Counted from the stretch's first letter, positions 22,107 to 30,678 are shown. The stretch: DNA of 40,487 bases from Candidatus Tepidiaquacellales bacterium UBA6667 (GCA_002455255.1 DKKL01000034.1:166855-207341); one strand, 5' to 3'. The notes: generated from the sequence alone by a model not told the origin. A program made the numbers and translations.

Positions 22107-24986
22107 TTACTTTTTTAAATTAAAAATTATTTCAATCTTAGTTCCCTCTCCGACATTGGAAAAAATTTCAATTCTACCGTTATGAGCTTTTACAGCACTA
22201 TAAGCCAATCCCATACCAAGTCCTGTTCCCTCATCCTTCGTTGTAAAAAATGGTTCAAATATTTTATCAAGATTTTCTTTTGGGATTCCAATTCCGTTAT
22301 CTTCAACTGTCAACCTTATATCATTTTTATTTGTGAGTGATGTTGAAACTGTAATTTTAGCATTTACTGAATTATTATCAAATGCATCAATTGAGTTAGA
22401 AACAAAATTCAAAATAGCAGAATATAGTTTTTGCTCATTGATTTCAAATTCAGGTATATCTTGTTTAAGATTAAACTCGAGTTTAATATTTTTTTCTTTA
22501 CATCTGTGAATAACACTTTCTTTTACATCATTCAATATGTTATTTAAATTTCCGGATTTAAGGTTAACATTGTCCGGTGAAGCAAACTGGAGTAAATCTT
22601 TTATGATTTTATTTGCTATATCAATATTAACAAGAATATATTCTAAGTGTTGTTTGGATTTATCATCTTTAATAGACTTATTCAATAGCTGTGCAAGACT
22701 GCTAATATTTGCAAGTGGATTTCTAATTTCGTGTGCTATACCTGATGAAAACCTTCCAAGTGCGGCAAGCTTTTCATTATGAATTAATTCGTTTTGAGTG
22801 TCTTTAAGTTCTTTGTATAAAGATTTAACTTCTTCTTCTTTTTCTATCCTTGTCTGAATTTCATTAATTAAATTTTTAGTCCTTTCTTCAACTTTTTGTT
22901 CTAATAATTCATTTGTCTGCACCAATAATTGTTCACTCTGTTTTTTCTCAATGAAATTACCAATCTGACGACCCATTGCAATTAGTAATTCTTCTCTCTT
23001 TTGATCATATGGAATAAAACTAATATTTGAACACTCAATTATCCCAATTATTTTATTTTTCAATATTATCGGTACCCCGAATGATGTTATATAATTCAAA
23101 TAATAATTGTTTAGCAATTCAGAATCGGAATTATATTTTTGATTATTTGACCAATAAAAATTTTTACTTTTCAAGACTTCACCTGCAATATAAAAATTTT
23201 CATTTGCAATTACTTCATTTGTTATATTAAGTTTATTTAGTGAATTATTCTTTGTGTAAATATTTTTTAAAAGTAATTTATCAGTATTATCTCTAATCCA
23301 GAATAACCCGGCATCCCAATCAAGAATTTTACAAATATTTTCAAGAATACTGTTTAAAGCAATTTCTATTGTTTCTGATTCTGTTAATATACCTGATACT
23401 GAATTTTGCAATTTTAAATAATTCTCCGCAATTTTTCTTTCAGTAATATCAATGCAGATTCCAACCATCCTTACAGGAATGTTTAACTCGTTAAAACTCA
23501 GCTTACCATTAAGCTCAATCCATTTAATCTTGTTGTTATTGGTAAGTATTCTGAATTCTGTTTTTATATCTGAATTAGAATCAATTGCCAACTCAAATTC
23601 GTTATTGACTCGTTCCTTATCTTTATCAAAAATTTTATTTGTCCATTTGTCAAGATTTATTAATTCATCTTTTTTTAGATTAAATAATTCATACATCCCA
23701 TCTGACCAGGTGAATTTATTATATACAATATCCCAGTCCCACTCAGCTGCATTGCCGGCTATCAAAGCTAAAGCAAGTTTATTGTTAATTTTCAATAATT
23801 CCTGCTCAATAATTTTTTTAATTGAAATGTCCAGTGCGAATGAAATGAATTTTTGAGATTCTTCTTTTAGAATTGTAGAACCTATTAAGACAGTTATGAT
23901 AGTTCCATTTTTACATACCAGTGTTTCCTCAAAAGGTTCTATAAATCCTTTTTCTTTCAATTCATTTGACTTCAGTAGATATGAATCTTTTTCACCGTTA
24001 GTCATTAAGTCAGACCATTTAATTGGTAAATCATATTTCGTATAGCCGATCATTTTCAGAAATGCTTCGTTGGTTTCTTCAATTTTTCCGCTGAAATCAG
24101 ATATTATTGTACCTATTAGTTCGGAATCGAATAAAGATTTCAAGCGGGCTTCACTTCTGATTAAATCCTTTTCAATAATTTTTCTGTAATTTATTTCTTT
24201 TTTAAGAGATTCATTTATATCAGAAAGTTCCTGTGTTCTGATTATTACTTTTTGATCAAGTTCTTTATATGATTTTTCCAGTTCCTTTTTTGAAAGGTCT
24301 TTTGCAAAAAGGAGTTTGCGGGAAATATAAATTGCAAATCCAATAATTATAAATCCAAGAATTGAAGTTATGATTATTGCAATTTTTGATGAGTTTGATT
24401 TGGCATCACTAATCAGCTTCCGTTGGGCTGCATGTTCTTTTTCAATGGAAATTGCATTTAAAAAAAAGTTATCAGTAGCGATAGCCGTTTCTGTTGAACC
24501 GATAAGTAATTTATTGAACAATAATTGATTTTTTGTTAAATCATATTCTTCCTGTATTGATTTTAATTCTTTGAAACGGGCAAAGATTATGGAGTCGAGA
24601 AGTCTTACATTATTTTTTTGCTCCGGATTATATGAAACAATTTTTTTTAACGAATCGATTTCTATTTTTATAAGATTATATTGATTATTAAAAAGAGTAT
24701 TGAAATCTTTCTTTTTATTAATCATTGCATCTAAAAAAATCAGTTTTGCCTCCCTGACTTCAGCTTTTATTCTTTCCATTCTCGCTATAACATTCTGTGA
24801 CTTTGAAAACATTTCAGAATTCTCTTCATAAATAGATATTTGATTGAATGTTATTATACTTATGATAATTAAGACAATTAATGAAAGTAAAAAACCGGAT
24901 GCAATAAATTTATCCGTTGGTATATTCTCCTCAATTGACTTTAAGGATGTAAATTGTTTTATATGTTTAGTTTTTTTCTCTACCAA
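22107..24986 (-). CDS. Membrane-bound PAS/GAF hybrid-sensor histidine kinase
   Basis: 959 residues from a TTG start at 24986; the frame has a stop just upstream, and the next Met lies beyond the first membrane helix, so TTG is the best choice. TM1 about 30-50, a periplasmic helical (CHASE3-like) sensor 51-200, TM2 about 203-222, a coiled coil, two PAS domains (about 270-395 and 400-515, the second with a PAC end W-I-E-L-N-G... V-G-I-C-I-D-I-T-E-R-K), a GAF domain (about 535-690) and a coiled coil. The kinase follows: F-S-S-G-I-A-H-E-I-R-N-P-L-A-N (H-box), N-box N-S-I-D-A-F, G1 D-N-G-I-G-I-P, F-E-P-F-F-T-T-K and G-T-G-L-G-M-G-L. No receiver domain. It phosphorylates the downstream regulator. 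TGTCA sites begin 8 bases upstream of the start, suggesting autoregulation. Confidence 0.92.
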   Translation of the reverse strand: MVEKKTKHIKQFTSLKSIEENIPTDKFIASGFLLSLIVLIIISIITFNQISIYEENSEMFSKSQNVIARMERIKAEVREAKLIFLDAMINKKKDFNTLFNNQYNLIKIEIDSLKKIVSYNPEQKNNVRLLDSIIFARFKELKSIQEEYDLTKNQLLFNKLLIGSTETAIATDNFFLNAISIEKEHAAQRKLISDAKSNSSKIAIIITSILGFIIIGFAIYISRKLLFAKDLSKKELEKSYKELDQKVIIRTQELSDINESLKKEINYRKIIEKDLIRSEARLKSLFDSELIGTIISDFSGKIEETNEAFLKMIGYTKYDLPIKWSDLMTNGEKDSYLLKSNELKEKGFIEPFEETLVCKNGTIITVLIGSTILKEESQKFISFALDISIKKIIEQELLKINNKLALALIAGNAAEWDWDIVYNKFTWSDGMYELFNLKKDELINLDKWTNKIFDKDKERVNNEFELAIDSNSDIKTEFRILTNNNKIKWIELNGKLSFNELNIPVRMVGICIDITERKIAENYLKLQNSVSGILTESETIEIALNSILENICKILDWDAGLFWIRDNTDKLLLKNIYTKNNSLNKLNITNEVIANENFYIAGEVLKSKNFYWSNNQKYNSDSELLNNYYLNYITSFGVPIILKNKIIGIIECSNISFIPYDQKREELLIAMGRQIGNFIEKKQSEQLLVQTNELLEQKVEERTKNLINEIQTRIEKEEEVKSLYKELKDTQNELIHNEKLAALGRFSSGIAHEIRNPLANISSLAQLLNKSIKDDKSKQHLEYILVNIDIANKIIKDLLQFASPDNVNLKSGNLNNILNDVKESVIHRCKEKNIKLEFNLKQDIPEFEINEQKLYSAILNFVSNSIDAFDNNSVNAKITVSTSLTNKNDIRLTVEDNGIGIPKENLDKIFEPFFTTKDEGTGLGMGLAYSAVKAHNGRIEIFSNVGEGTKIEIIFNLKK

Positions 24987-24993
24987 TTTTTAC

Positions 24994-25045
24994 TGTCAGT
25001 GATGTCAGATAAATAACAATATTAGACATTTTTGTCAATTTGTCA
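24994..25045 (+). promoter_or_regulatory. Enhancer-like site cluster B between histidine kinase and lmo0937-type gene
   Basis: Four TGTCA half-sites: 24994-24998 and 25003-25007 (TGTCA-N4-TGTCA, the second followed by G as in sites A and C), 25033-25037 and 25041-25045. The third pairs with AGACA at 25024-25028 to give AGACA-N4-TGTCA, one mismatch from the palindrome at A and C. The cluster lies in the divergent intergenic region and could serve both directions. Confidence 0.55.
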
Positions 25046-25084
25046 AGTTAAAAACAGTAATTATTGTTCATTTTTCAATGTTTG

Positions 25085-25100
25085 TTTGGTATAATTTATG
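25085..25100 (+). promoter_or_regulatory. Possible sigma-54-like promoter B before the lmo0937-type gene
   Basis: TGGTATAATTTATGAT has GG at 25086-25087, ten bases, then GA at 25098-25099. It shares GGTATA with promoter A but has a weaker -12 element. Cluster B is centred about 56 bp upstream (palindrome at 25024-25037) and the ATG is 49 bp downstream. The weakest of the three candidates; a sigma-70-like TATAAT also overlaps it. Confidence 0.3.
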
Positions 25101-25148
25101 ATATATAATATATAAGTTAATAATTAAAAAAATAAAAGGAGAAATATT

Positions 25149-25301
25149 ATGTTGTGGACAATTTTCATTATACTATTAGTCTTATGGATTTTAGGAATGG
25201 TAACATCAACTACACTTGGTGGATTCATTCATATTTTATTAGTATTGGCAATTGTTTCAATCCTTATAAGATTGATTCAGGGTAAAAACCCAATATCATA
25301 A
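25149..25301 (+). CDS. lmo0937-family (DUF5670) small membrane protein
   Basis: 50 residues, too short for many gene callers. M-L-W-T-I-F-I-I-L-L-V-L-W-I-L-G, a small polar turn with T-S-T-T-L-G-G-F-I-H, then a second hydrophobic helix ending R-L-I-Q-G-K. This is the characteristic two-helix pattern of the lmo0937 family, whose function is unknown but which is common near stress genes. A strong Shine-Dalgarno AAGGAG precedes the ATG, unlike most genes here. It lies 104 bp after the enhancer-like cluster B and is probably co-transcribed with the hydrophilic protein at 25378. Confidence 0.85.
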   Translation: MLWTIFIILLVLWILGMVTSTTLGGFIHILLVLAIVSILIRLIQGKNPIS

Positions 25302-25377
25302 AAATTTTATTAAAAGGGATACTATAAATATACTCCGCCCCTACCTCATCAACTAAAAAAATTAAAAAGGAGAAAAA

Positions 25378-25755
25378 ATGGAAAATAAAAATAATAAAAC
25401 TTCAAATCTAAACGGTGAAAATATTTATAAATTTTTTTTAGATGAAAGCCGGATTCCATTTGAAAGAAACCAATCTAAATCAATATTTGATATTGATTTA
25501 AATGAACAGGTAGTAAAAGGTGATGAAGAATTATCCAAAGAGTTCAGATTCAGATGTAGCTATATGAATAATGATTCAGAAAATGATGCAACTATAAATA
25601 AATTGAAAAAGGATAAGAAAGGTAAAAATGAATTACCTGACACAGACTTAGATGAAAATAAAAAACAGATTATACTGAACAAACAGGATGAAAGATCTTT
25701 AGAAAAATACAACGAAGAACGAAAAAAAGAAAAAGAAAAAGGTGATATTATTTAA
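25378..25755 (+). CDS. Hydrophilic 125-aa protein of unknown function
   Basis: Very charged (Asp/Glu/Lys/Asn) with no membrane segment or signal peptide; mostly predicted-disordered by composition, with a basic/acidic C-terminal helix (about residues 95-125, R-S-L-E-K-Y-N-E-E-R-K-K-E-K). Preceded by a strong AAGGAG site. No family recognised. It follows the lmo0937-type gene by 76 bp with no promoter or terminator visible in between, so a shared transcript is likely. Its composition resembles the small protein at 18638, although I see no clear sequence match. A hairpin terminator overlaps the stop codon. Confidence 0.75.
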   Translation: MENKNNKTSNLNGENIYKFFLDESRIPFERNQSKSIFDIDLNEQVVKGDEELSKEFRFRCSYMNNDSENDATINKLKKDKKGKNELPDTDLDENKKQIILNKQDERSLEKYNEERKKEKEKGDII

Positions 25756-25775
25756 ATTAACCGGGTAATTTTTTT
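25754..25775 (+). terminator. Terminator overlapping the stop of the 125-aa protein gene
   Basis: AAATTA (25754-25759) pairs with TAATTT (25766-25771), with a CCGG core in the loop, followed by T residues to 25775. Confidence 0.6.
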
Positions 25776-26284
25776 GAAGTGACAAGTTAATTTCTAAATT
25801 TACTTTTAACTTCAATAAAATTATCCGATTTTTTATTCCCTCTAATCTAAATAACCTCCAAAGTCAGCCTGATTTTAATCCATAATAACATTTTCAATAT
25901 AAAATTTCATTACTCATTTCTAACTGTGTTACATATACACTAATACCTGAAATAAAAATTTCAACTCTATACAATTGTTGGAGTCTTTGATAAATATGGT
26001 TGATAAAGAAACTATCCTAACCTATTAACTTGGGGACAGAAGTAAATTCTAATTGCCGGTTGAATTCAGAGTTCAAATGAGCAATTAAAATATAACAGAA
26101 CAAGAAGTATATTCACAAGTGAATGAATAACAAACTGCAGAGTATTACACAACTCTGTTGAAAGCGTGAGCATTTCGAAAGGTCAATATTACAATTGAGT
26201 GAAATCAAAAAATTTTAATAGGAAAGAATATTTTGTGGCAATAAAGATGAAGTGATTGAAATAAAAATTTAATTTTTCTCGTTA
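25776..26284. other. About 500-bp stretch without recognisable genes
   Basis: No ORF of convincing length on either strand; many stops in all plus frames. Only minor structures are seen: an inverted repeat CAGAGT/ACTCTG (26138-26143 with 26152-26157) and a GTGT...ACAC palindrome near 25926. It could be a decayed gene or insertion; a weak resemblance to IS3-type transposase words was not good enough to call. Confidence 0.5.
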
Positions 26285-26288
26285 AAAA

Positions 26289-26325
26289 CACAAACCCCCT
26301 GCAGTGTTACCACTGAGGGGGTTGT
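26289..26325 (-). terminator. Terminator of the beta-barrel gene
   Basis: A strong hairpin, ACAA-CCCCC-CAGTG with its complement CACTG-GGGGG-TTGT (two single-base bulges, loop TTAC), followed on the minus strand by TTTTT. It lies 67 bases after the stop of the outer-membrane protein gene; the 3' UTR contains TAGTGTCT twice. Confidence 0.75.
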
Positions 26326-26391
26326 CATAGTGTCTTATTGTAGGGGTTTCTTAGTGTCTGATCGTTTCAAAGTTTAGAGTATTCAGATTAA

Positions 26392-27000
26392 TTAGAATCT
26401 GAATTCAAGACCGGCAGTTGTAGTAATGAAACTTGAAGAACCGGTGCTGTTAAAGATAAAGTGATATTTAGATTTTACGATTATATCAATATCATCTGAA
26501 AGATAAAGTGTCGCACCAAGACCTGTATTCATTCCGACATTAGTACCATCATAAGCTCTGTCTTGAACATCATTATTGTTAAAGAATGAGTATCCGCCAA
26601 CACCACCTTCAAAGAATAATGAAGATTTTACAGAAGGATGTGTAAAGTAATATCTTGGTCCAACTGTGTATTGCAAGTAGGAAGCTGATTCAACACCGCT
26701 AACCTGTGAAGACATAAAGTTGTAATTTACATCACCTGAAATGGCAACTTCTTTGTTTAACCTAACGCTGAAGTCAAGACCAACATTTGCATTTGGTTTG
26801 TAATTAGAACTTAACTGACCCATTGGAAAAATTGCTCCACCCATAGGTGCTAATGAAACGTATGGATAAGACCTGTCCCATTTAGAGACAATTTTTTTGG
26901 TTGAAACTGATTTAGATTCAGTTGTAGATTGAGCGTTTGCAGATGCAGTGAATGCTAATGCAACAAACAAAGTCAGTAAAGATTTTTTTAAGTTTTTCAT
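26392..27000 (-). CDS. Outer-membrane beta-barrel protein (OmpA/OmpX-like porin family)
   Basis: 202 residues from ATG at 27000. The open frame extends upstream to 27162, but this start is chosen because AAGGAGA sits 8 bases before it and a textbook signal peptide follows (M-K-N-L-K-K-S-L-L-T-L-F-V-A-L-A-F-T-A-S-A-N-A-Q). The mature part has alternating beta strands (Y-P-Y-V-S-L-A-P-M-G-G, Y-T-V-G-P-R-Y-Y-F, G-V-G-G-Y) and ends with E-F-R-F, the terminal Phe expected for BAM insertion. No OmpA peptidoglycan domain. It has the best sigma-54-like promoter in the window (27070-27085) and enhancer-like sites at 27129-27170, so it is probably a target of the HK/NtrC pair and an envelope-stress protein. 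Confidence 0.85.
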   Translation of the reverse strand: MKNLKKSLLTLFVALAFTASANAQSTTESKSVSTKKIVSKWDRSYPYVSLAPMGGAIFPMGQLSSNYKPNANVGLDFSVRLNKEVAISGDVNYNFMSSQVSGVESASYLQYTVGPRYYFTHPSVKSSLFFEGGVGGYSFFNNNDVQDRAYDGTNVGMNTGLGATLYLSDDIDIIVKSKYHFIFNSTGSSSFITTTAGLEFRF

Positions 27001-27069
27001 TTCTTCTCCTTTTAGATTTTTATATTTAGTTTTTAAATTTTTAATTTTAACAAACTTGTAAATATATAT

Positions 27070-27085
27070 TCCAATTCCTGTGCCA
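27070..27085 (-). promoter_or_regulatory. Sigma-54-like promoter C of the beta-barrel gene
   Basis: Minus-strand TGGCACAGGAATTGGA: TGGCAC is a perfect -24 element, N5, then TTGGA where the consensus has TTGCA, at exactly the right spacing. The predicted start near 27059 gives a leader of about 60 bases before the ATG at 27000. Palindrome C is centred about 79 bp upstream. Confidence 0.65.
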
Positions 27086-27128
27086 TTCGGAAACCTCATT
27101 TTTACGCTATAATTCCATCTTTTAAGTG

Positions 27129-27170
27129 TGTCATAATGCACATAGATGTCAATATATGACAATCATGTCA
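27129..27170 (-). promoter_or_regulatory. Enhancer-like site C upstream of the beta-barrel gene
   Basis: On plus coordinates TGTCA at 27129-27133, TGTCA at 27147-27151, TGACA at 27157-27161 and TGTCA at 27166-27170. The last three give TGTCA-N5-TGACA-N4-TGTCA followed by G, the same as site A except for 1 bp in the first gap. Confidence 0.6.
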
Positions 27171-27225
27171 GAAAAATTGTTAATATGAGCTGAATTTGGA
27201 AATTAAAAATGAGAGGAAAGAAAAA

Positions 27226-29109
27226 TTACAGTTCGACTTGAGTTCCTACTTCAAAAACGCGGGTATTTGGAATATTGAAAAATTCATTTGCTCTTTGAGC
27301 ATTATTGGAGAGAAGAACGAAAATTTTATTTCTTAGTCTTTTGATAGGATTTTTTTCCGTTACCACAAGAGATTCTCTTCCTAAGAAAAAGGTAGTTTTA
27401 TCCATATTAATGTTAATTCCTTTTTCATTAAGGATTTTTATTACATTCACTATGCTTGTCATATCCATAAAACCATAATTTACAATAACTTTATAGAACC
27501 CTTCAATAGGATTTTCAATTGTAATGTTATCTTCAAGATTTGAATGAGGTACTTTAAGAAAACTTATATTTAAAATTACTATTTGTTTATGTAGTAATTT
27601 ATGATGTCTGATGTTTTGAATTAAAGGAGGAGGAACTGAATTTCTGTTTGAAGACATATAAATCGCAGTTCCCGGAATTGTAAACATTCTGATGCTTACT
27701 AAATCTTCAATGATACTTTCAATTGGTTGAGTATCATTTTGGATTTTTTCCATTAAGAATTTTCTTCCGCTTTTCCAAGTAGTCATTGTAAAATAAATCA
27801 AACCAGCAAATGCCAACGGAAACCAACCGCCCTGAGGAAGTTTTAATAAATTTGCACTCCAGAAAGCTAAATCAATTGCAAATAAAATAGAAATTATCAG
27901 AATTGACACCCCGAGATTCCATTTCCAAAGTTTTCTCATTGCATAGTATAGCAATACAGTTGTGATTATCATAGCAGTTGAAACGGCTATTCCATAAGCA
28001 GCAGCAAGATTGCTTGAAGATTTAAAAGAAATGACGAGTAAAATTGTTGCAAAACACATAAGATAATTTACTCTTGGAATATAAATTTGTCCTCGTTCTT
28101 TTTCTGATGTATGTTCAATCTTTAGTCGAGGTAAAAATCCAAGTTGTAATGCCTGAAAAGTTAAAGAGAAAGCACCGGAAATTACTGCCTGCGAAGCAAT
28201 GCAGGCTGCCATTGTCGCAAGTATAATCATAGGATACAAAGCCCATTCAGGAGCAAGATTATAAAACGGATTATATACTTTATCAGGTTCGCTTAAAAGT
28301 AATGCACCTTGACCAAAATAGTTAATTGTAAGTGCCGGTAATACAACCGCAAACCATGCAAAACGAATTGGAAATCTTCCGAAATGACCCATATCAGCAT
28401 AAAGAGCTTCTCCACCGGTAACAACCAGAAATACAGAGCCAAGAATTACAAATGCCATAAATCCATTATTTATAAAAAAATCAACAGCATAAAACGGATT
28501 GATAGCCCTAATAACTTCCGGATTTTTCACTATCCATGAAAATCCTAATACTGCCAGTGCAAGAAACCACATAATTGTAATAGGACCAAAAATTTTTCCT
28601 ACACCTGCTGTTCCTTTTTTTTGAACAGCAAACAGCATAATAATAATTATAAGAGTTATTGGAATTATAAACGGTTCGAAAAACGGAGTTGCAATAGATA
28701 AACCTTCAACCGCAGATAAGACAGATATAGCAGGTGTAATAATACCATCACCGTATAAAAGAGCTGCTCCAAAAATACCCAAAGCAACAACAACAACTTT
28801 AGCTCGAGGAGAAATTTTATTGACAACGAGAGCCATTAACGCAAGGATTCCACCTTCACCTTCATTATCTGCACGCAGTACAATTATTGAGTATTTTACT
28901 GAAATGATTAATATTAACGCCCAGAATATACACGAGAGAACACCAAATATATTTTCAGGAGTGAGTGGGAGGGCGTGAGGTCCATGGAAACATTCCTTCA
29001 GTGCATAAAGAGGACTTGTTCCAATATCACCATATACAACACCAATTGCAGTAATTGTTAAAAGAGCTACATATTTACGTGATTTGTTTTGCCCGAGAGA
29101 GCTATCCAA
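27226..29109 (-). CDS. kup: Low-affinity K+ uptake transporter Kup
   Basis: 627 residues, the family length. Twelve hydrophobic helices fill the first about 440 residues, with the diagnostic start G-V-V-Y-G-D-I-G-T-S-P-L-Y-A-L (18-32), then R-A-D-N-E-G-E-G-G-I-L-A-L near 78-90 and G-D-G-I-I-T-P-A-I-S-V-L-S-A-V-E-G near 120. The C-terminal cytoplasmic domain (about 450-627) is standard length. Kup is a K+/H+ symporter important in acid or low-K+ conditions. It follows the half-length carB by 11 bp and may share its transcript. The C-terminus ends in F-E-V-G-T-Q-V-E-L. Confidence 0.96.
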   Translation of the reverse strand: MDSSLGQNKSRKYVALLTITAIGVVYGDIGTSPLYALKECFHGPHALPLTPENIFGVLSCIFWALILIISVKYSIIVLRADNEGEGGILALMALVVNKISPRAKVVVVALGIFGAALLYGDGIITPAISVLSAVEGLSIATPFFEPFIIPITLIIIIMLFAVQKKGTAGVGKIFGPITIMWFLALAVLGFSWIVKNPEVIRAINPFYAVDFFINNGFMAFVILGSVFLVVTGGEALYADMGHFGRFPIRFAWFAVVLPALTINYFGQGALLLSEPDKVYNPFYNLAPEWALYPMIILATMAACIASQAVISGAFSLTFQALQLGFLPRLKIEHTSEKERGQIYIPRVNYLMCFATILLVISFKSSSNLAAAYGIAVSTAMIITTVLLYYAMRKLWKWNLGVSILIISILFAIDLAFWSANLLKLPQGGWFPLAFAGLIYFTMTTWKSGRKFLMEKIQNDTQPIESIIEDLVSIRMFTIPGTAIYMSSNRNSVPPPLIQNIRHHKLLHKQIVILNISFLKVPHSNLEDNITIENPIEGFYKVIVNYGFMDMTSIVNVIKILNEKGININMDKTTFFLGRESLVVTEKNPIKRLRNKIFVLLSNNAQRANEFFNIPNTRVFEVGTQVEL

Positions 29110-29120
29110 ATTAATCCTTG

Positions 29121-30614
29121 TTAATTAAAAGAATAAGTATATAAATCCAATTCAAACAATACAATATCTTTAAGTTGATTTAAAAACCATTTATCTATCT
29201 TTGTAGCATCATATAATTCATCTACTGTAGCACCCGTAAGGAAAGCATATCTTATATAAAATATGTTATCACTTCTGGGAACTTTTAATTTACTTAAAAT
29301 CTTTTCCTTATTCTCTGCTTTTTCAACTGCACTTAAGCCCAATAGATATTCAGTATCGTAAATATCTTTACCATCAGCTCCAAAACCATATCTGCCAATT
29401 TCAAGAGACCTTATAGCTTTTTGAAATGCTTCTCTGAAGTTTCTTCCGAATGACATAACTTCACCAACAGACTTCATCTGAATTCCGAGTACATCACTTT
29501 CAGGATTTGATGACCTGAATTTATCAAAATCCCAACGGGGAATTTTAACAACAATATAATCAATTACAGGTTCAAAACTTGCAGGTGTAGTTTTTGTAAT
29601 ATCGTTTGGAATTTCATCAAGTGTATAACCTATAGCGAGTTTAGCTGCAATTTTTGCAATTGGAAAACCGGTTGCTTTTGAAGCAAGAGCGGAACTTCTG
29701 GAAACTCTCGGATTCATTTCAATTACAATTACTCTGCCGGTAACGGGATTAATAGCAAACTGAATATTAGAACCACCTGTTTCAACTCCTATTTCTGAAA
29801 TAATTTTTTTAGCTGCATCCCTTAAAACCTGATATTGTTTATCACTTAAAGTCTGTGCCGGTGCTACAGTTATAGAATCACCCGTATGAACCCCCATAGG
29901 ATCAAAATTTTCAATTGAGCATATTACTACAAAATTATCATTTACATCCCTCATTACTTCAAGTTCAAACTCTTTCCAACCAATCAGAGATTCTTCAATC
30001 AAAACTTCTCCAACCGGAGAAGAAGTTAAACCTCTGTTTACTTTATTTTCAAATTCTTCAAGATTATAAGCAGTACCGCCACCTGTTCCACCGAGTGTGA
30101 ATGAAGGTCTGATGATAACCGGGAATCCGACTTCTTTTACAAAATTTTTTGCTTCATCAAAAGAGCGAATAAATTTTCCTTTAGCAACTTCGAGACCAAT
30201 TTTTTCCATTGCGATGTTGAATAAATCACGTGATTCTGCTTTTTTAATAGAATCAACTTTAGCACCGATTAATTCAATTCCATACTTTTTCAGAATACCT
30301 TTTTCATAAAGTTCAATTGCAGCATTGAGTGCGGTTTGACCTCCCATAGTAGGGAGAATCGCATCAGGTTTTTCTTTTACTATAATTTTTTCAATAAATT
30401 CGGCTGTGATTGGTTCTATATATGTTGCATCAGCGATTTCAGGATCGGTCATAATGGTAGCAGGATTTGAATTAATCAAAACAACTCTGTAACCTTCTTC
30501 TTTAAGCGCTTTGACAGCTTGTGTACCGGAATAATCAAACTCACAAGCCTGACCAATTACGATAGGACCTGACCCAATAATCAGGATAGTTTTTAAATCA
30601 GTTCTTTTTGGCAA
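29121..30614 (-). CDS. carB: Carbamoyl-phosphate synthase large chain, N-terminal half only
   Basis: 497 residues, about half of the usual about 1070. Present: the start P-K-R-T-D-L-K-T-I-L-I-I-G-S-G-P-I-V-I-G-Q-A-C-E-F-D-Y-S-G-T-Q (pre-ATP-grasp), the ATP-grasp of the carboxyphosphate-forming half with T-L-G-G-T-G-G-G-T-A-Y near 171, E-M-N-P-R-V-S-R-S near 299, and the beginning of the oligomerisation domain (W-F-L-N-Q-L near 478). The chain stops 11 bp before kup; no second ATP-grasp or allosteric domain follows. Split carB1/carB2 genes of this length are known in some archaea and Aquificae, so a second gene elsewhere is possible; otherwise it is a truncated pseudogene. No carA in the window. 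The frame is intact, which favours a functional half. Confidence 0.85.
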   Translation of the reverse strand: MPKRTDLKTILIIGSGPIVIGQACEFDYSGTQAVKALKEEGYRVVLINSNPATIMTDPEIADATYIEPITAEFIEKIIVKEKPDAILPTMGGQTALNAAIELYEKGILKKYGIELIGAKVDSIKKAESRDLFNIAMEKIGLEVAKGKFIRSFDEAKNFVKEVGFPVIIRPSFTLGGTGGGTAYNLEEFENKVNRGLTSSPVGEVLIEESLIGWKEFELEVMRDVNDNFVVICSIENFDPMGVHTGDSITVAPAQTLSDKQYQVLRDAAKKIISEIGVETGGSNIQFAINPVTGRVIVIEMNPRVSRSSALASKATGFPIAKIAAKLAIGYTLDEIPNDITKTTPASFEPVIDYIVVKIPRWDFDKFRSSNPESDVLGIQMKSVGEVMSFGRNFREAFQKAIRSLEIGRYGFGADGKDIYDTEYLLGLSAVEKAENKEKILSKLKVPRSDNIFYIRYAFLTGATVDELYDATKIDKWFLNQLKDIVLFELDLYTYSFN

Positions 30615-30678
30615 TAGTCGTTAAAATTATATTTAAATTATTATATATCCGTAAGTTCAAATTAATGTTCAGTTTAAT

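Noticed and set aside
25776..26284. Possible relic of an IS3-type transposase in the gene-free stretch
   Set aside because: Words such as S-I-S-K-G-Q-Y-Y-N around 26165-26200 loosely recall the transposase S-M-S-R-K-G-N motif, but frames are broken, no DDE residues or terminal repeats can be seen, and the match may be chance.
26998..27162. 54-residue N-terminal extension of the beta-barrel ORF
   Set aside because: The upstream ATG at 27162 would bury the signal peptide and lies in the enhancer/promoter region; the ATG at 27000 has a strong ribosome site.
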